From Nitrospirota bacterium (lineage in GTDB: Bacteria; Nitrospirota; Leptospirillia; Leptospirillales; Leptospirillaceae), in assembly GCA_021826965.1 (NCBI GenBank), contig JAKAYA010000003.1, positions 45,218-109,217 on the forward strand: a stretch of 64,000 nt of DNA. Reading direction: 5' to 3'. The first letter of the stretch is position 1. The number at the start of each line of letters is the position of its first letter. This document shows, piece after piece, positions 8,564-17,697 of this stretch. Position numbers and translations under genes: made by a program. The notes below the pieces were generated by a model. That model ran no database searches and had not been told where the DNA came from. It saw only the letters and a program-made list of their open reading frames with translations.

Positions 8564-9416
8564 GGGATTCCTCCTTTCGAGATTCGACGGACATGGCGGC
8601 CGATCGTCCGACCATCCGGCCGACGGCCTGGATGAATGATGCGCGGACACCCCCTTCTTCCAGTGCGACAAGTCCTTCGATCGTCGTGCCGGACGGAGAA
8701 GCGACCCTCTTGCGAAGCTCCGAGGGATCCATCCCTTCGTCCAGAATCAGTGCCGCCGTTCCTTTCAGCATCTGAGCCGAGAGGAATACCGCATCTTCAC
8801 GCTTGAGTCCGTGTCGCACTCCGGCATCGGAAAGGGCTTCCAGGACAAGGGCCATGAGTCCCGGGCCCGATCCCGCCAGGGCTGTCGCCACGTCGAAATC
8901 TTTCTCCGGAATCATCATAACACGCCCGAGTTCCAGGAAAATCCGGGATACGAACGAAAGGTCCTCGTCCGTTGCCCGGACGCCAGTGGTCAGGAGGGTC
9001 ATGCCCTCCCCGCGCGTCAGGGCCAGGTTGGACATCGTCCGGATCCAGCGCCATCGAGGAAGGGCTTCCTCAAGCGTCGAAAGCGGAGTGCCCGCCATGA
9101 CCGAAACTCCGAGGGGACTCATGTCCAACCCCCCGAAAACGGGAGCCAGATCCGGGAAAAGGGACGGTTTCACAGACCAGAAGACCAGGGAGGGGGGCGA
9201 TTTCTCTCCCCGCAGAAGGAGCTCTTCCACGGTGCCAACGACCTCCACCGACCGTTCGCGGGACAGACGTTCCCGAACGCCGGGATCCGGATCGCAGACG
9301 ATCGTTTCTTCCGGACGTGCTCCCCGCCCGCCTTTCAGGATTCCGGTCAAAAAGGCCTGTCCCATGCGACCGGCGCCAATAATCCAGCTGGCACCGTCTC
9401 TGCCCGAACGACTCAC
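8550..9416 (-). CDS. proC: Pyrroline-5-carboxylate reductase
   Basis: 288 residues; reduces pyrroline-5-carboxylate to proline with NAD(P)H. The N-terminal nucleotide motif is IIGAGRMGQAFLTGIL, and the C-terminal dimerisation/catalytic helix region shows ALAGSGPGLMALVLEALSDA and VASPSGTTIEGL, the family signature. The GTG at 9416 is one base after the yggS stop and has GGAGG 6 bases upstream, so it is preferred over the ATG inside yggS at 9437. Lies between yggS and yggT in the ftsZ-linked conserved cluster. Confidence 0.92.
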   Translation of the reverse strand: MSRSGRDGASWIIGAGRMGQAFLTGILKGGRGARPEETIVCDPDPGVRERLSRERSVEVVGTVEELLLRGEKSPPSLVFWSVKPSLFPDLAPVFGGLDMSPLGVSVMAGTPLSTLEEALPRWRWIRTMSNLALTRGEGMTLLTTGVRATDEDLSFVSRIFLELGRVMMIPEKDFDVATALAGSGPGLMALVLEALSDAGVRHGLKREDAVFLSAQMLKGTAALILDEGMDPSELRKRVASPSGTTIEGLVALEEGGVRASFIQAVGRMVGRSAAMSVESRKEESHSHR

Positions 9417-9417
9417 T

Positions 9418-10113
9418 CTATGCCTCCGTTTCTTCAAAAAAATATCGACCGATCCGGATTTCCGTCGAACCGGCAGCCACCGCTTCCCGAAAATCCCCGG
9501 TCATGCCCATCGACAGGATCTTGTTCCCTTCAGGAAAAAACCGGTCAAACAGGGATTTTCCCCGAAGAAAAACTCGACGGGAAAGGGCGCGGTCGTCCGG
9601 AGGGGGGCCCATGACCAGAAAGCCCGATACGGACAACTCCGGCCATCGCGCACATTCTTCCAAAAGTGGCTCCAGATCCGGCTCCCGAACGCCGGAGCGC
9701 CCCGGAATGCCAGTCAGGTCGAGTTCAATCAGAATCGCCTGGAGCTCTTTCGTCTGTCCGGCCAGTCGGGCCAGAACCGGAAGCACCGAAGAGCGGTCGA
9801 CCGTATCGACGCAAGCGACCGGACGATAGCCGTGGCGGAGGGATCGTCTCTGCAGGGCCCCGATGAAATGCCAGCAGGGAGACTGCTTCGTCTCCCGAAA
9901 CAGATCCGCCCGGCGGGACAGGGATTCCCACCGATTTTCCGCCAGATGTTCGACTCCGGCCCCGAAGAGGGCCAGAGCCTCTTCATCGGAGCGGCCTTTC
10001 GTTACACCTACGATCCGGGGTTCAATGCGGAAGCCATTCTCGCGGGACAACGCGGAGACTTCCTGGCGCAGCCGTTCCAGACGACCCCGAAGGACCGACA
10101 CCTTGTCGTCCAC
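9418..10113 (-). CDS. yggS: PLP homeostasis protein (YggS/PROSC family)
   Basis: 231 residues with a single TIM-barrel PLP-binding fold. The PLP lysine lies in VGVTKGRSDEEA near residue 39, and the signature SMGMTGDFREAVAAGSTEIR is near the C-terminus. HLAENRWESL replaces the more common GENYVQE. The family holds pyridoxal phosphate and prevents toxicity of free PLP or pyridoxine phosphate; no enzymatic reaction is known. Located 6 bases downstream of pgeF and directly before proC. Confidence 0.9.
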   Translation of the reverse strand: MDDKVSVLRGRLERLRQEVSALSRENGFRIEPRIVGVTKGRSDEEALALFGAGVEHLAENRWESLSRRADLFRETKQSPCWHFIGALQRRSLRHGYRPVACVDTVDRSSVLPVLARLAGQTKELQAILIELDLTGIPGRSGVREPDLEPLLEECARWPELSVSGFLVMGPPPDDRALSRRVFLRGKSLFDRFFPEGNKILSMGMTGDFREAVAAGSTEIRIGRYFFEETEA

Positions 10114-10119
10114 GTTTGT

Positions 10120-10770
10120 CTAGCCTTTTCGGCGAATGTAGTTCAGCATGCTCCGTCCTGCGCGCTTTTCACCCATTCCGCGATGGGAAAAGAACAGTTC
10201 CGGATGACACACCGTACACAAGGAAATCTCGCCGATCTGTCCGGTCCGGAAGCCCTCCCCTTCAAGCTGGTGCCGGATCAGGTCCGGCAGGTCCAGTGCG
10301 GAAGACCCTGTACGCGCAGACCATAACGGCCAGGACTGGCGGACTTCCGACCAGACCTCCTCTCCAACCGGATAGCAGCAGGACTTGATCGACGGACCAA
10401 TGACCGCAAGGAAATCCGACGTATTCCGTCCGGAAACCACAACAAGGCTTCGAACGGCTTCGGGCAGGATTCCCCGAACCGTTCCACGCCAACCGGCATG
10501 GACGGCCGCCACAAAGACTCCCTCCGGATCGGAAAACAGCACGGGAACGCAGTCCGCCGTCCAGACAGCCACCGCACGGCGGGGAACGGACGTCCAGCCG
10601 CCGTCGGCCTCCGGCCGGGGTTCCTGGACGGCACCGGCCTCCGCTTCCCGGACATTGGACCCGTGAACCTGCCGAAAGGAAAATGCATCCTTCCCTTCGG
10701 AAGAGTCCGATCGCGTCCCGAAACCGTGCTCGATCCCCCGCGAAGAAAAAAGGGGATGGCGCAAAAACAC
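10120..10770 (-). CDS. pgeF: Polyphenol oxidase-like (laccase domain) purine nucleoside phosphorylase
   Basis: 216 residues of the YfiH/YlmD/PgeF family. The metal-binding motifs are TADCVPVLF and HAGWRGTVRGI, with CTVCHPELFFSHR near the C-terminus. Members act on purine nucleosides (adenosine deaminase and phosphorylase activities) and have been tied to peptidoglycan fidelity through an unusual MurC substrate. The start is GTG 10770, overlapping the ftsZ stop as TAGTG. Placement directly after ftsZ is a common arrangement. Confidence 0.87.
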   Translation of the reverse strand: MFLRHPLFSSRGIEHGFGTRSDSSEGKDAFSFRQVHGSNVREAEAGAVQEPRPEADGGWTSVPRRAVAVWTADCVPVLFSDPEGVFVAAVHAGWRGTVRGILPEAVRSLVVVSGRNTSDFLAVIGPSIKSCCYPVGEEVWSEVRQSWPLWSARTGSSALDLPDLIRHQLEGEGFRTGQIGEISLCTVCHPELFFSHRGMGEKRAGRSMLNYIRRKG

Positions 10771-11942
10771 TAGGAGTCTCCCCGCTTTCGCCAGATGGCC
10801 GGACGCTCGAATTCTCCACCCTCTTCTCCGGACAGGGGAGAGTGGCGTTCCGTCGCATGAGGATAAGCTGTTCCGCTGACGGACCTCTGCTTTCGGAGAT
10901 ATGCCGGGATTTCCTGGATCTGTTCCGGATCCAGCGGCTCTTCCCGTGACTCCTCTTCGGCGGGCTCTTCGGCGGCGTCGAAGCCGGCCGCGATGACCGT
11001 GATGCGGATCTCTTCCCGGGGTTCGTCCTCGACCACCGTTCCAAAGATCATGTTGATCCCCTTGTCCCCTTCTTCCTGAATCAGTTTGGACGCTTCGATG
11101 ACTTCGTGCAGCGTCATGTCCGATCCTCCATGAAAATTGACCAGAACGCCCCGGGCACCCCGGATCGAGGCGTCTTCGAGAAGAGGGCTGTTGATCGCGT
11201 GCCGCGCGGCGACGCTCGCCCTCCCTTCACCCCGGCCGGTTCCGATGCCCATGACGGCTCGCCCCATCCGGGCCATCGTCGTCTTGACGTCCGCAAAATC
11301 CAGGTTGATAAGCCCTGGCCGGGTAATGATGTCCGATATTCCCTGGACGCCCTGTCTCAGGATGTCGTCGGCCATCTTGAATGCGTCCGTGATGGGCACG
11401 TTTTTTTCGACCACCGACAGCAGCCGGTCGTTGGGGATGATGATGAGGGTGTCCGTGGATTTTTTCAGATCCTGAAGACCTTCCAGGGCGTTCCTTTCCC
11501 GTTTCGGTCCTTCGAAGCCGAATGGACGCGTCACCACCGCCACTGTCAGGGCTCCCGCTTCCATCGCCACCTGAGAAATGACCGGTGCCGCTCCTGTCCC
11601 CGTTCCTCCTCCCATTCCCGCGGTGACGAAAACCATGTCGGCCCCTTTCAGAACACCCCGAATCTTTTCGATGTCCTCCATCGCTGCCCGGCGACCGATT
11701 TCGGGGTTCGCACCCGCTCCCAGCCCCCTGGAAAGCTGGCCTCCGATCTGGATCCTCTGGGCGGAAATCCGGTTCAGGGCTTGCAGGTCGGTATTGACCG
11801 CCACGAACTCCACCCCGGCCACCTTCTCCCGGACCATGGTGTTCACCGCGTTACAACCGCCGCCCCCCACTCCCACGACAAGGATACGAGCATCCAGAAG
11901 GCCTGACTGGTTGTAGTCAATCAGTGGTTCCCTGTCATCCAT
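10770..11942 (-). CDS. ftsZ: Cell division GTPase FtsZ
   Basis: 390 residues; polymerises at mid-cell to form the Z ring. The nucleotide-binding loop [14 protein letters not shown] and the tubulin signature [10 protein letters not shown] are intact, as are NPEIG and the T7 region NLDFADVKT. The C-terminal tail is unusual: a typical tail peptide EIPAYLRKQ (344-352) is followed by 26 further residues and a second similar peptide, [13 protein letters not shown] (378-390), at the extreme end. It follows ftsA by 48 bases and is followed by pgeF with a one-base overlap. Confidence 0.97.
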   Translation of the reverse strand: MDDREPLIDYNQSGLLDARILVVGVGGGGCNAVNTMVREKVAGVEFVAVNTDLQALNRISAQRIQIGGQLSRGLGAGANPEIGRRAAMEDIEKIRGVLKGADMVFVTAGMGGGTGTGAAPVISQVAMEAGALTVAVVTRPFGFEGPKRERNALEGLQDLKKSTDTLIIIPNDRLLSVVEKNVPITDAFKMADDILRQGVQGISDIITRPGLINLDFADVKTTMARMGRAVMGIGTGRGEGRASVAARHAINSPLLEDASIRGARGVLVNFHGGSDMTLHEVIEASKLIQEEGDKGINMIFGTVVEDEPREEIRITVIAAGFDAAEEPAEEESREEPLDPEQIQEIPAYLRKQRSVSGTAYPHATERHSPLSGEEGGEFERPAIWRKRGDS

Positions 11943-11990
11943 CGAACACGCTCCATTCCGGAAACCGGAAGGTTCCCGCAGGAAAAATTT

Positions 11991-13277
11991 TCAAATGATT
12001 TCCCGAAACCAGTTGAGAAGGCGGGAAGAACCGGACAGCCCCTTCTTTTCTTTTGGACTCTCGGCGGATTTCCCTTCCGGAAGACCGGTGGATTCTTCCC
12101 CGTACATCGCTTCCCAGTGATCCCGGGCATAATAGAGAAGACCGATGGCGGAGGAGAATTCCGGATGAATCGCCCGTTCGACGAGACCCTGGACCCGCGG
12201 CCGGACCGTCCCGACCGTCACATGCAGGGGGGCAAGTATTTTTTGAGCGAACGGAATCATCCGGGGCATGCCGACAACGCCACCCGTCAGGACCACCCCT
12301 CTTTGCAAACGGTTTTCCAGACGCATCTCCCGAAGTTCCCTCCCCACGATCCCCAGGATTTCAGCCAGTCGGGCCTCGACCACATCCATGACCTGGGTTG
12401 CGTGTTCCGGAGTTGCCGGCCCGGTGGTTTTTCCTCCGGTCTCCGTGGCGGTTTCCGGTGTTTCCTGAAGGCTGGCCTGACCGAGAGCCTCGATCTTGAT
12501 CCGCTCCGCCTCTTCCTGGGAGACCTGCAAGACGATCGCCAGGTCCTTTGTCATGTTGATTCCGCCATAGGGGAACATCCGGATCGCAGCCAGCGACCCG
12601 TTCACATAAACAGCAAGATTCGTCGTTCCTCCTCCGATGTCGACGACCGCGACCCCGAGCTCCTTGTCGTCTTCCGTCAGCAAGGCGCGGGCTGCTGCCA
12701 ACGGCTGGAGAATCAGGTCCCCCTCTCTCAGGACAAGACCGGACCGTTCAATCGTGCGACGAAGGTTTGCGATCACCATTTCGGATCCCCGGATGACATG
12801 GACATGCGCTTCCAGCCGGGCACCAACCATGCCAACCGGATTGGGGATGTTCGCCAGGTCATCGATCGTGTAGGATTTGGGAATCACATGCAGAATCTCC
12901 GCAGCGGGTCGATTGATCATCGAACGGGCTTCCTGCAAAACCTTTTCGATGTCGGAGGGCTGAACTTCCCGATCCCGAAGGGCAATCGTCACCCTCTGGT
13001 CCATACCGACGATCTCTCCCCCGGCAAAGCCCACCATGACATGCTTTATGGGTCTGCCCGCCATGCGCTGGGCCTGATCGACCGCTCGGTTGATCGCGGT
13101 CACCGCCTGCGGAACGCCGATAATCGTGCCGTTCCGAAGAGCCGAACCCGTCGAAGAGACTCCAAGACCAACGATTTCAAAAATATTGTCGTCGACCGAA
13201 TGACCCGCTACCGCAACGACTTTTGTCGAACCCAGATCGACTGCCGCATAAAGAGGATTGCTCGACACCTTTTCCAC
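11991..13277 (-). CDS. ftsA: Cell division protein FtsA
   Basis: 428 residues of the actin/Hsp70 fold that anchors FtsZ to the membrane. The phosphate-1 motif AAVDLGSTKVVAVA, the phosphate-2 motif VAVVDIGGGTTNLAV and the adenosine motif VVLTGGVVGMPRM are present, and the last residues SSRLLNWFREII form the amphipathic membrane-targeting helix. An insert rich in Thr, Glu and Gly (around residues 275-295) precedes the 2B part. The start at 13277 is GTG with a poorly spaced site; a second GTG three codons on is an alternative. A terminator-like hairpin lies 53 bases upstream, between ftsQ and ftsA. Confidence 0.95.
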   Translation of the reverse strand: MEKVSSNPLYAAVDLGSTKVVAVAGHSVDDNIFEIVGLGVSSTGSALRNGTIIGVPQAVTAINRAVDQAQRMAGRPIKHVMVGFAGGEIVGMDQRVTIALRDREVQPSDIEKVLQEARSMINRPAAEILHVIPKSYTIDDLANIPNPVGMVGARLEAHVHVIRGSEMVIANLRRTIERSGLVLREGDLILQPLAAARALLTEDDKELGVAVVDIGGGTTNLAVYVNGSLAAIRMFPYGGINMTKDLAIVLQVSQEEAERIKIEALGQASLQETPETATETGGKTTGPATPEHATQVMDVVEARLAEILGIVGRELREMRLENRLQRGVVLTGGVVGMPRMIPFAQKILAPLHVTVGTVRPRVQGLVERAIHPEFSSAIGLLYYARDHWEAMYGEESTGLPEGKSAESPKEKKGLSGSSRLLNWFREII

Positions 13278-13329
13278 ATCCTTGTCTCAACCGTTTTTGA
13301 CCGATAACCACTGCACCTGTCCCGTCGTT

Positions 13330-13361
13330 AAAAAACCGAGACTCTCCTTTAGGGAGCCCGG
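13330..13361 (-). terminator. Terminator- or attenuator-like hairpin between ftsQ and ftsA
   Basis: On the minus strand CCGGG (13361-13357) pairs with CTCGG (13340-13336, one G-U pair) and CTCC pairs with GGAG around a 5-base loop, with a 3-base bulge on one side, followed immediately by six T residues (13335-13330). It lies downstream of the ftsQ stop and 53 bases before ftsA, so it may partly terminate dcw transcription before ftsAZ. Confidence 0.45.
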
Positions 13362-13424
13362 TCCCGATTGTCGCATATCCGGGGAAAACAGGACAACACC
13401 GGAGAGGCTCCCCGGACAAACGTG

Positions 13425-14279
13425 TCATCGAGCCGGAGAGACCTTCCGGGACTTGTCTTCCGACGTCGCGGATCCGCCGGGACGAACAAGAACCATGCCC
13501 CTGAAACGAAGGTCGTACCCGACTGGCGTCACTGTCGCCGGCAGGACCGAAGACTGTCCGACCAAGCGGGAGTATAACTGAAACGGCTTGCAGGAAGCTT
13601 CTTCCGGCAAAACAAGGTAGACGGAGGAGCGATCCGGAAAGAACCGGATTTCGTGCGGCTTGCGGAAAACGAACAGCTGGCCCGAAGGAGCTCCACTGCT
13701 GCGACAGGAACGGACGAGCCGGATCGTGTCGACCAGCCTCTTTCCTCCCGATCGTCCGAGCGGAGACCGGACGATCACCTCCGGCATGCGGGTTACGGCG
13801 GGAACGACACGTCCGGTCAGAACTTTTCCGTCGGGAAGCAGATACGGAACAAAAAGCGGACTTTCAGACGGCAGATCGGTACCGGAAGGCAAGATTCCGG
13901 AAGAGGAGCGCAATACGGCCAGAGGCTCCTTCAGCCGGATCGAGATCGTACGGGCTCCCCAGGGAAAGGTCTTGGCGGAAACTTCCCGAACCCAGGGGTG
14001 TCGCCCCATCCACCCCTGCAGATCGGAAGCGCTCAGGAACGTTCCTTCCGGCGCCTTTTCGACCCACGCGTCGAGAGTTTTTTGGGGAACGACCGGCCAT
14101 CCATCGCCCACAACCGGAACAACGGGAGGCAGAAAGGAATGACCCGGCCGGAAAGACAGCACTGTCAGGGCAAGGAAGAAGAAACCGGTCAGGACGAGCC
14201 GTCCCTTTCCCTTCCATTTCCGGGGGATTGGTTCCTGCCGAACCGGATGTTCTCCAGGAGAGGAAGGGAGGGAAGGCAT
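13425..14279 (-). CDS. ftsQ: Cell division protein FtsQ
   Basis: 284 residues. A short basic cytoplasmic tail (RKWKGKGR) is followed by one membrane helix (LVLTGFFFLALTVLSF), then a POTRA-like region including LQGWMGRHPWVREVSAKTFPWGARTISIRLKEP in segments typical of FtsQ/DivIB, and a periplasmic beta domain to the C-terminus. ATG 14279 lies 2 bases after the ddl stop and gives a normal length; the open frame extends further upstream only inside ddl. FtsQ links the early divisome with FtsL and the PBP FtsI. It is the last gene before the ftsQ-ftsA hairpin. Confidence 0.87.
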   Translation of the reverse strand: MPSLPSSPGEHPVRQEPIPRKWKGKGRLVLTGFFFLALTVLSFRPGHSFLPPVVPVVGDGWPVVPQKTLDAWVEKAPEGTFLSASDLQGWMGRHPWVREVSAKTFPWGARTISIRLKEPLAVLRSSSGILPSGTDLPSESPLFVPYLLPDGKVLTGRVVPAVTRMPEVIVRSPLGRSGGKRLVDTIRLVRSCRSSGAPSGQLFVFRKPHEIRFFPDRSSVYLVLPEEASCKPFQLYSRLVGQSSVLPATVTPVGYDLRFRGMVLVRPGGSATSEDKSRKVSPAR

Positions 14280-14281
14280 GG

Positions 14282-15229
14282 CTATCGAACGGGAGTGGGG
14301 GCGGGAGCATCCAGGCGGGCAGAAGACAGGATCGTTTCCACCAGATCCTCGAAGGAAAGGCCGCATCCCCGGGCGATCTCGGGAACAAGAGACGTTTCCG
14401 TGAGCCCCGGAAGGGTGTTGATTTCAAGGACGACCACACGACCGTCGGGAAGCACCAGCGTATCCAGACGGGCGATTCCCCGAAGCTCCAGCAGGGAGAA
14501 CGCCCGAACGGTCGCCTCTTCCAGCCGGGCCGCGACATGGCTTGCCAGGGGGGCCGGGAAAATATGCCGGGATTTTCCGGCCTGGTACTTCGAAGCATAG
14601 GTATAAAAAGGTTCGGAAGAGTCCGGGACGATCTCGATCGCACCCAGATAGCGCCCGTCGAGGACCCCGGACTGAACTTCGCGCCCCTCCAGGAAAGGTT
14701 CCACCAGAACCCGCGTGGAATGTTTTTCCGCTTCGGCAAGGGCATCCGGCAAATCGCGGGCGTGGTCGACCCGCGCCACGCCGATGGACGATCCGGCCGA
14801 CTCGGGCTTGACCATATAGGGCAACGGGAAAGGGAAGTCTTCCGGAGCAGGACTCGCTCCGGCTTCGAGCGTGACGGTCGGAGGAACATCGAGGCCTCCC
14901 TGGCGGAAAAGAGCCCTGGAGGCGCTTTTGCTCATTCCGAGAGCGCTTCCCAGGACGCCGGAACCGGTGTAGGGGATACCCAGAACTTCCAGACATCCCT
15001 GCAGGGCACCATTTTCACCGTGTCCCCCGTGCGTGGCGAGGAAGCATACATCCGGAGAGTACCGGGACAACGACAAAAACAGGTCCGGACCGGCTTCCAT
15101 CGGCACAGCTTCGTAACCGCGGAAGCGCAAGGCCTCCAGCACCGCCTTCCCGCTTCTGCGGGAGACAGCCGCCTCCGGGGAATCACCGCCCATGAGAACA
15201 GCCACTTTCCGGAATGTCTTTTTCACCAC
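14282..15229 (-). CDS. ddl: D-alanine--D-alanine ligase
   Basis: 315 residues with the ATP-grasp fold; makes the D-Ala-D-Ala dipeptide for MurF. N-terminal VAVLMGGDSPEAAVS is the substrate-binding start, HGGHGENGALQG the conserved loop, YMVKPESAGSSIGV the ATP-grasp lysine region, and LEINTLPGLTETSLVPEIA the metal-binding C-terminal motif. The GTG at 15229 has AAAGGTG 8 bases upstream and lies 14 bases after the murB stop; a second GTG follows immediately. Lies in the usual murC-murB-ddl-ftsQ order. Confidence 0.93.
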   Translation of the reverse strand: MVKKTFRKVAVLMGGDSPEAAVSRRSGKAVLEALRFRGYEAVPMEAGPDLFLSLSRYSPDVCFLATHGGHGENGALQGCLEVLGIPYTGSGVLGSALGMSKSASRALFRQGGLDVPPTVTLEAGASPAPEDFPFPLPYMVKPESAGSSIGVARVDHARDLPDALAEAEKHSTRVLVEPFLEGREVQSGVLDGRYLGAIEIVPDSSEPFYTYASKYQAGKSRHIFPAPLASHVAARLEEATVRAFSLLELRGIARLDTLVLPDGRVVVLEINTLPGLTETSLVPEIARGCGLSFEDLVETILSSARLDAPAPTPVR

Positions 15230-15243
15230 GAATCCGTCACCTT

Positions 15244-16158
15244 TCAGACTGCAGCCGGAGTCTCCTCCGGCACGATTTCCACTTCGGTCTCCAGCCGGAG
15301 GCCGCTTTCCCGCAAAATGGAAAGACGCACGTCCTCCACGAGAGAACGAAAATCCCGGGACAGACCGCCTCCCTTGTTGATAAAAAAGTTTGCATGTCGT
15401 CGGGATATCTCGATTCCTCCCCGCACGGTTCCTTTCCATCCGGCCTCTTCGATCAGACGACCGGCAAAATCTCCCGGAGGATTGCGAAAAACCGAACCCA
15501 GATTCGGACTTTCGAGCGGCTGGCTCTTGCTTCTCGATCGCCTCAAGCGCTCCCATTCCGCGAGCAGGCGGGCGGGTTCGGACGGAAAGGTCTCCAGAAC
15601 GGCCGAAACGATCACGCAATCCTGCCATCTGGACGTCTTCTCCGACAACCCCTCGTGCTGGAACTCCGAAGTCCGGTAGGAAAACAGAAGGTCCTCCCGG
15701 GAGACGCAAAACGTCGAACCGTCGGGAGATGCCAGTCGCACTTCGCGCAACACCTCCGACATTTCGCCCGTGGTGGTTCCGGCGTTCATCACGACTCCTC
15801 CCCCCACCGTTCCGGGGATCCCCGACAAAAATCCCAGGCCCCCTCTTCCCGTCCGGGCCGCGTGAAAGGCCAGACGCGGGAGAAATGCCCCGGCCTGGGC
15901 TTCGATCAGGCCGTCCGGACGGAAATCGAACCGGTCCATTTTTTTCAGGGAAACGACCGTACCCAAAAGCCCCCCGTCCGGAAACAGGATGTTACTGGCG
16001 TTCCCGATGAATCGCACGGGCGAGGGCAACAACCCTTCCCGCACTCTTTCCAGGACGGAAATCAGCTCCTCCGTCGACTCCGGAAGAGCGACCACCTGGC
16101 CCGGACCTCCGGTACGGATGGACGAATGCCGGGAAAGGGGTTCTTCGTAAAGGATCAT
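15244..16158 (-). CDS. murB: UDP-N-acetylenolpyruvoylglucosamine reductase
   Basis: 304 residues; FAD enzyme that reduces UDP-GlcNAc-enolpyruvate to UDP-MurNAc with NADPH. The FAD-binding region shows FIGNASNILF and GFLSGIPGTVGGGVVMNAGT; the catalytic Ser lies in NLGSVFRNPPGDFAG, and SRRHANFFINKGGG and a late Glu in LETEVEIV complete the type II-like (short) pattern. Start ATG 16158 overlaps the murC stop as ATGA, implying coupled translation. Confidence 0.93.
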   Translation of the reverse strand: MILYEEPLSRHSSIRTGGPGQVVALPESTEELISVLERVREGLLPSPVRFIGNASNILFPDGGLLGTVVSLKKMDRFDFRPDGLIEAQAGAFLPRLAFHAARTGRGGLGFLSGIPGTVGGGVVMNAGTTTGEMSEVLREVRLASPDGSTFCVSREDLLFSYRTSEFQHEGLSEKTSRWQDCVIVSAVLETFPSEPARLLAEWERLRRSRSKSQPLESPNLGSVFRNPPGDFAGRLIEEAGWKGTVRGGIEISRRHANFFINKGGGLSRDFRSLVEDVRLSILRESGLRLETEVEIVPEETPAAV

Positions 16159-17549
16159 CCGACCACCCGGCTGGACTGCTTCAGCCTGGCGAGGATTTCC
16201 CCGCCCAGATGGGTCACGTCTCCCGCACCCATCGTCATCAGAAGATCTCCCGGTTTCAGGACCGTCATCAGCCGGGAAATCATTGCCTTCTGGTCTGCCG
16301 CAAAATAGGATTCATTCCCGAAGGCCGCCTGGATTTCGCTGAAGAGCCGCCCCCCGGAAATCCCCGCGATCGGGTCTTCCCCCGCGGCATAAATTTCGCC
16401 CAGAACAAGCACGTCCGCCAGGCGGAAGGCCGTTGCGAACTTCGACAGGAGATCCCGCGTCCGGGAAAAACGGTGGGGCTGGAACGCGACAACGAGCCTT
16501 CTGTCCGGATAGGCTTGCCGGGCCGCGGCAAGAGTCACGCTGATCTCGGTCGGGTGGTGGCCATAGTCGTCAACGATCCGGATTCCACCCTCTTCCCCCA
16601 CTTGCGTAAACCGCCGTCCGACGCCCCGAAAGCAGTCCAGTGCCTCCCGGGAGCATTCCGGCTCCAGTCCGAAGTGATGGGCGACGGAGATCGCGGCGAG
16701 AGCGTTCAGCACGTTGTGCAGTCCCGGAACGTTCAGGTTGAATGTTCCAAGGTCCTTTCCCCTGAGATGGACGGAAAACTGGGTGGAAAGCCCTTCTCCG
16801 GAAACGTCGCTGGCCACGACGTCCGCATCGGCACCGAAACCGTAGGTCATCCGGGGAACATGCAGGGACGGCAGAAGCTTCGACAGCTCCGGGTCGTCAA
16901 GACAGGCGACGGCGAGTCCATCCGGGGGTACGGACGAAAGAAACCGGACGAAAGCCTCCTTCAGCTGCTCGAAGGACTGGTAATAATCCATGTGTTCCTG
17001 GTCGATATTGGTAACGACGGCGACATGGGGAGCGATCTTCAAAAAGGAGCCGTCGCTTTCGTCCGCCTCGGCGACAAAATAAGGCTTCTTCCCGACACGG
17101 GCGTTCCCCCCGAAGCCCGCAACGCGACCGCCGACCACGCAGGTGGGGTCGAGCCCTCCCTGGGTCAGAACGTGGGCGATCATGGAGGTCGTCGTCGTTT
17201 TTCCGTGGGAGCCGCCAACGGCAATCCCCTGGAACCCGCGCATGATACCCGCGAGAGCCTCTCCCCGATGAACGACCGGAATCCCCCGGCGGCGTGCCGC
17301 CAGGAGTTCCGGATTTTCCGGAGAAATCGCCGTGGAGATGATAACGGCGTCGACCATGCCGACCTGATCGGCCCGATGCCCCACATGGACCCTGGCTCCC
17401 AGCTCGGACAGACGTCGGGTCATGTCGGTCTGGGTCTTGTCCGATCCGGAGACGCGCGCTCCCCGGGAGAGCAGGATCTCGGCCACAGGCGCCATCCCGT
17501 TCCCACCGATCCCCACAAAGTGAAAAGATCCGAAACTGTCATCCCACAT
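16155..17549 (-). CDS. murC: UDP-N-acetylmuramate--L-alanine ligase
   Basis: 464 residues; adds L-Ala to UDP-MurNAc with ATP in the cytoplasm. FVGIGGNGMAPVAEIL is the N-terminal Rossmann segment, VGGSHGKTTTTSMIAHVL the P-loop, VTNIDQEHMDYY and IVDDYGHHPTEI the conserved Mur-ligase motifs, and AFQPHRFSRTRDL the C-terminal domain motif. ATG 17549 has AAGGGGGA upstream and replaces a longer open frame that begins at 17609. A 148-base gap with a possible promoter separates it from murG. Confidence 0.94.
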   Translation of the reverse strand: MWDDSFGSFHFVGIGGNGMAPVAEILLSRGARVSGSDKTQTDMTRRLSELGARVHVGHRADQVGMVDAVIISTAISPENPELLAARRRGIPVVHRGEALAGIMRGFQGIAVGGSHGKTTTTSMIAHVLTQGGLDPTCVVGGRVAGFGGNARVGKKPYFVAEADESDGSFLKIAPHVAVVTNIDQEHMDYYQSFEQLKEAFVRFLSSVPPDGLAVACLDDPELSKLLPSLHVPRMTYGFGADADVVASDVSGEGLSTQFSVHLRGKDLGTFNLNVPGLHNVLNALAAISVAHHFGLEPECSREALDCFRGVGRRFTQVGEEGGIRIVDDYGHHPTEISVTLAAARQAYPDRRLVVAFQPHRFSRTRDLLSKFATAFRLADVLVLGEIYAAGEDPIAGISGGRLFSEIQAAFGNESYFAADQKAMISRLMTVLKPGDLLMTMGAGDVTHLGGEILARLKQSSRVVG

Positions 17550-17653
17550 CGTTCCCCCTTGTCGTTTCCGCCCGCGACAACGGAACACGGATCTTTCCCT
17601 GTGCCCCATGATCCTTATCGGACAACTCGCCGATACGGACAGACGTTCTTGTA

Positions 17654-17682
17654 ATTATGGACAAATTCCTGTCATTTGGAAA
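17654..17682 (-). promoter_or_regulatory. Possible internal dcw promoter upstream of murC
   Basis: On the minus strand TTTCCA (17677-17682) and CATAAT (17654-17659) are 17 bases apart in the murG-murC gap, about 105 bases before murC. The minus-35 half is poor. Confidence 0.3.
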
Positions 17683-17697
17683 CTCTCCCCCTTGTCT

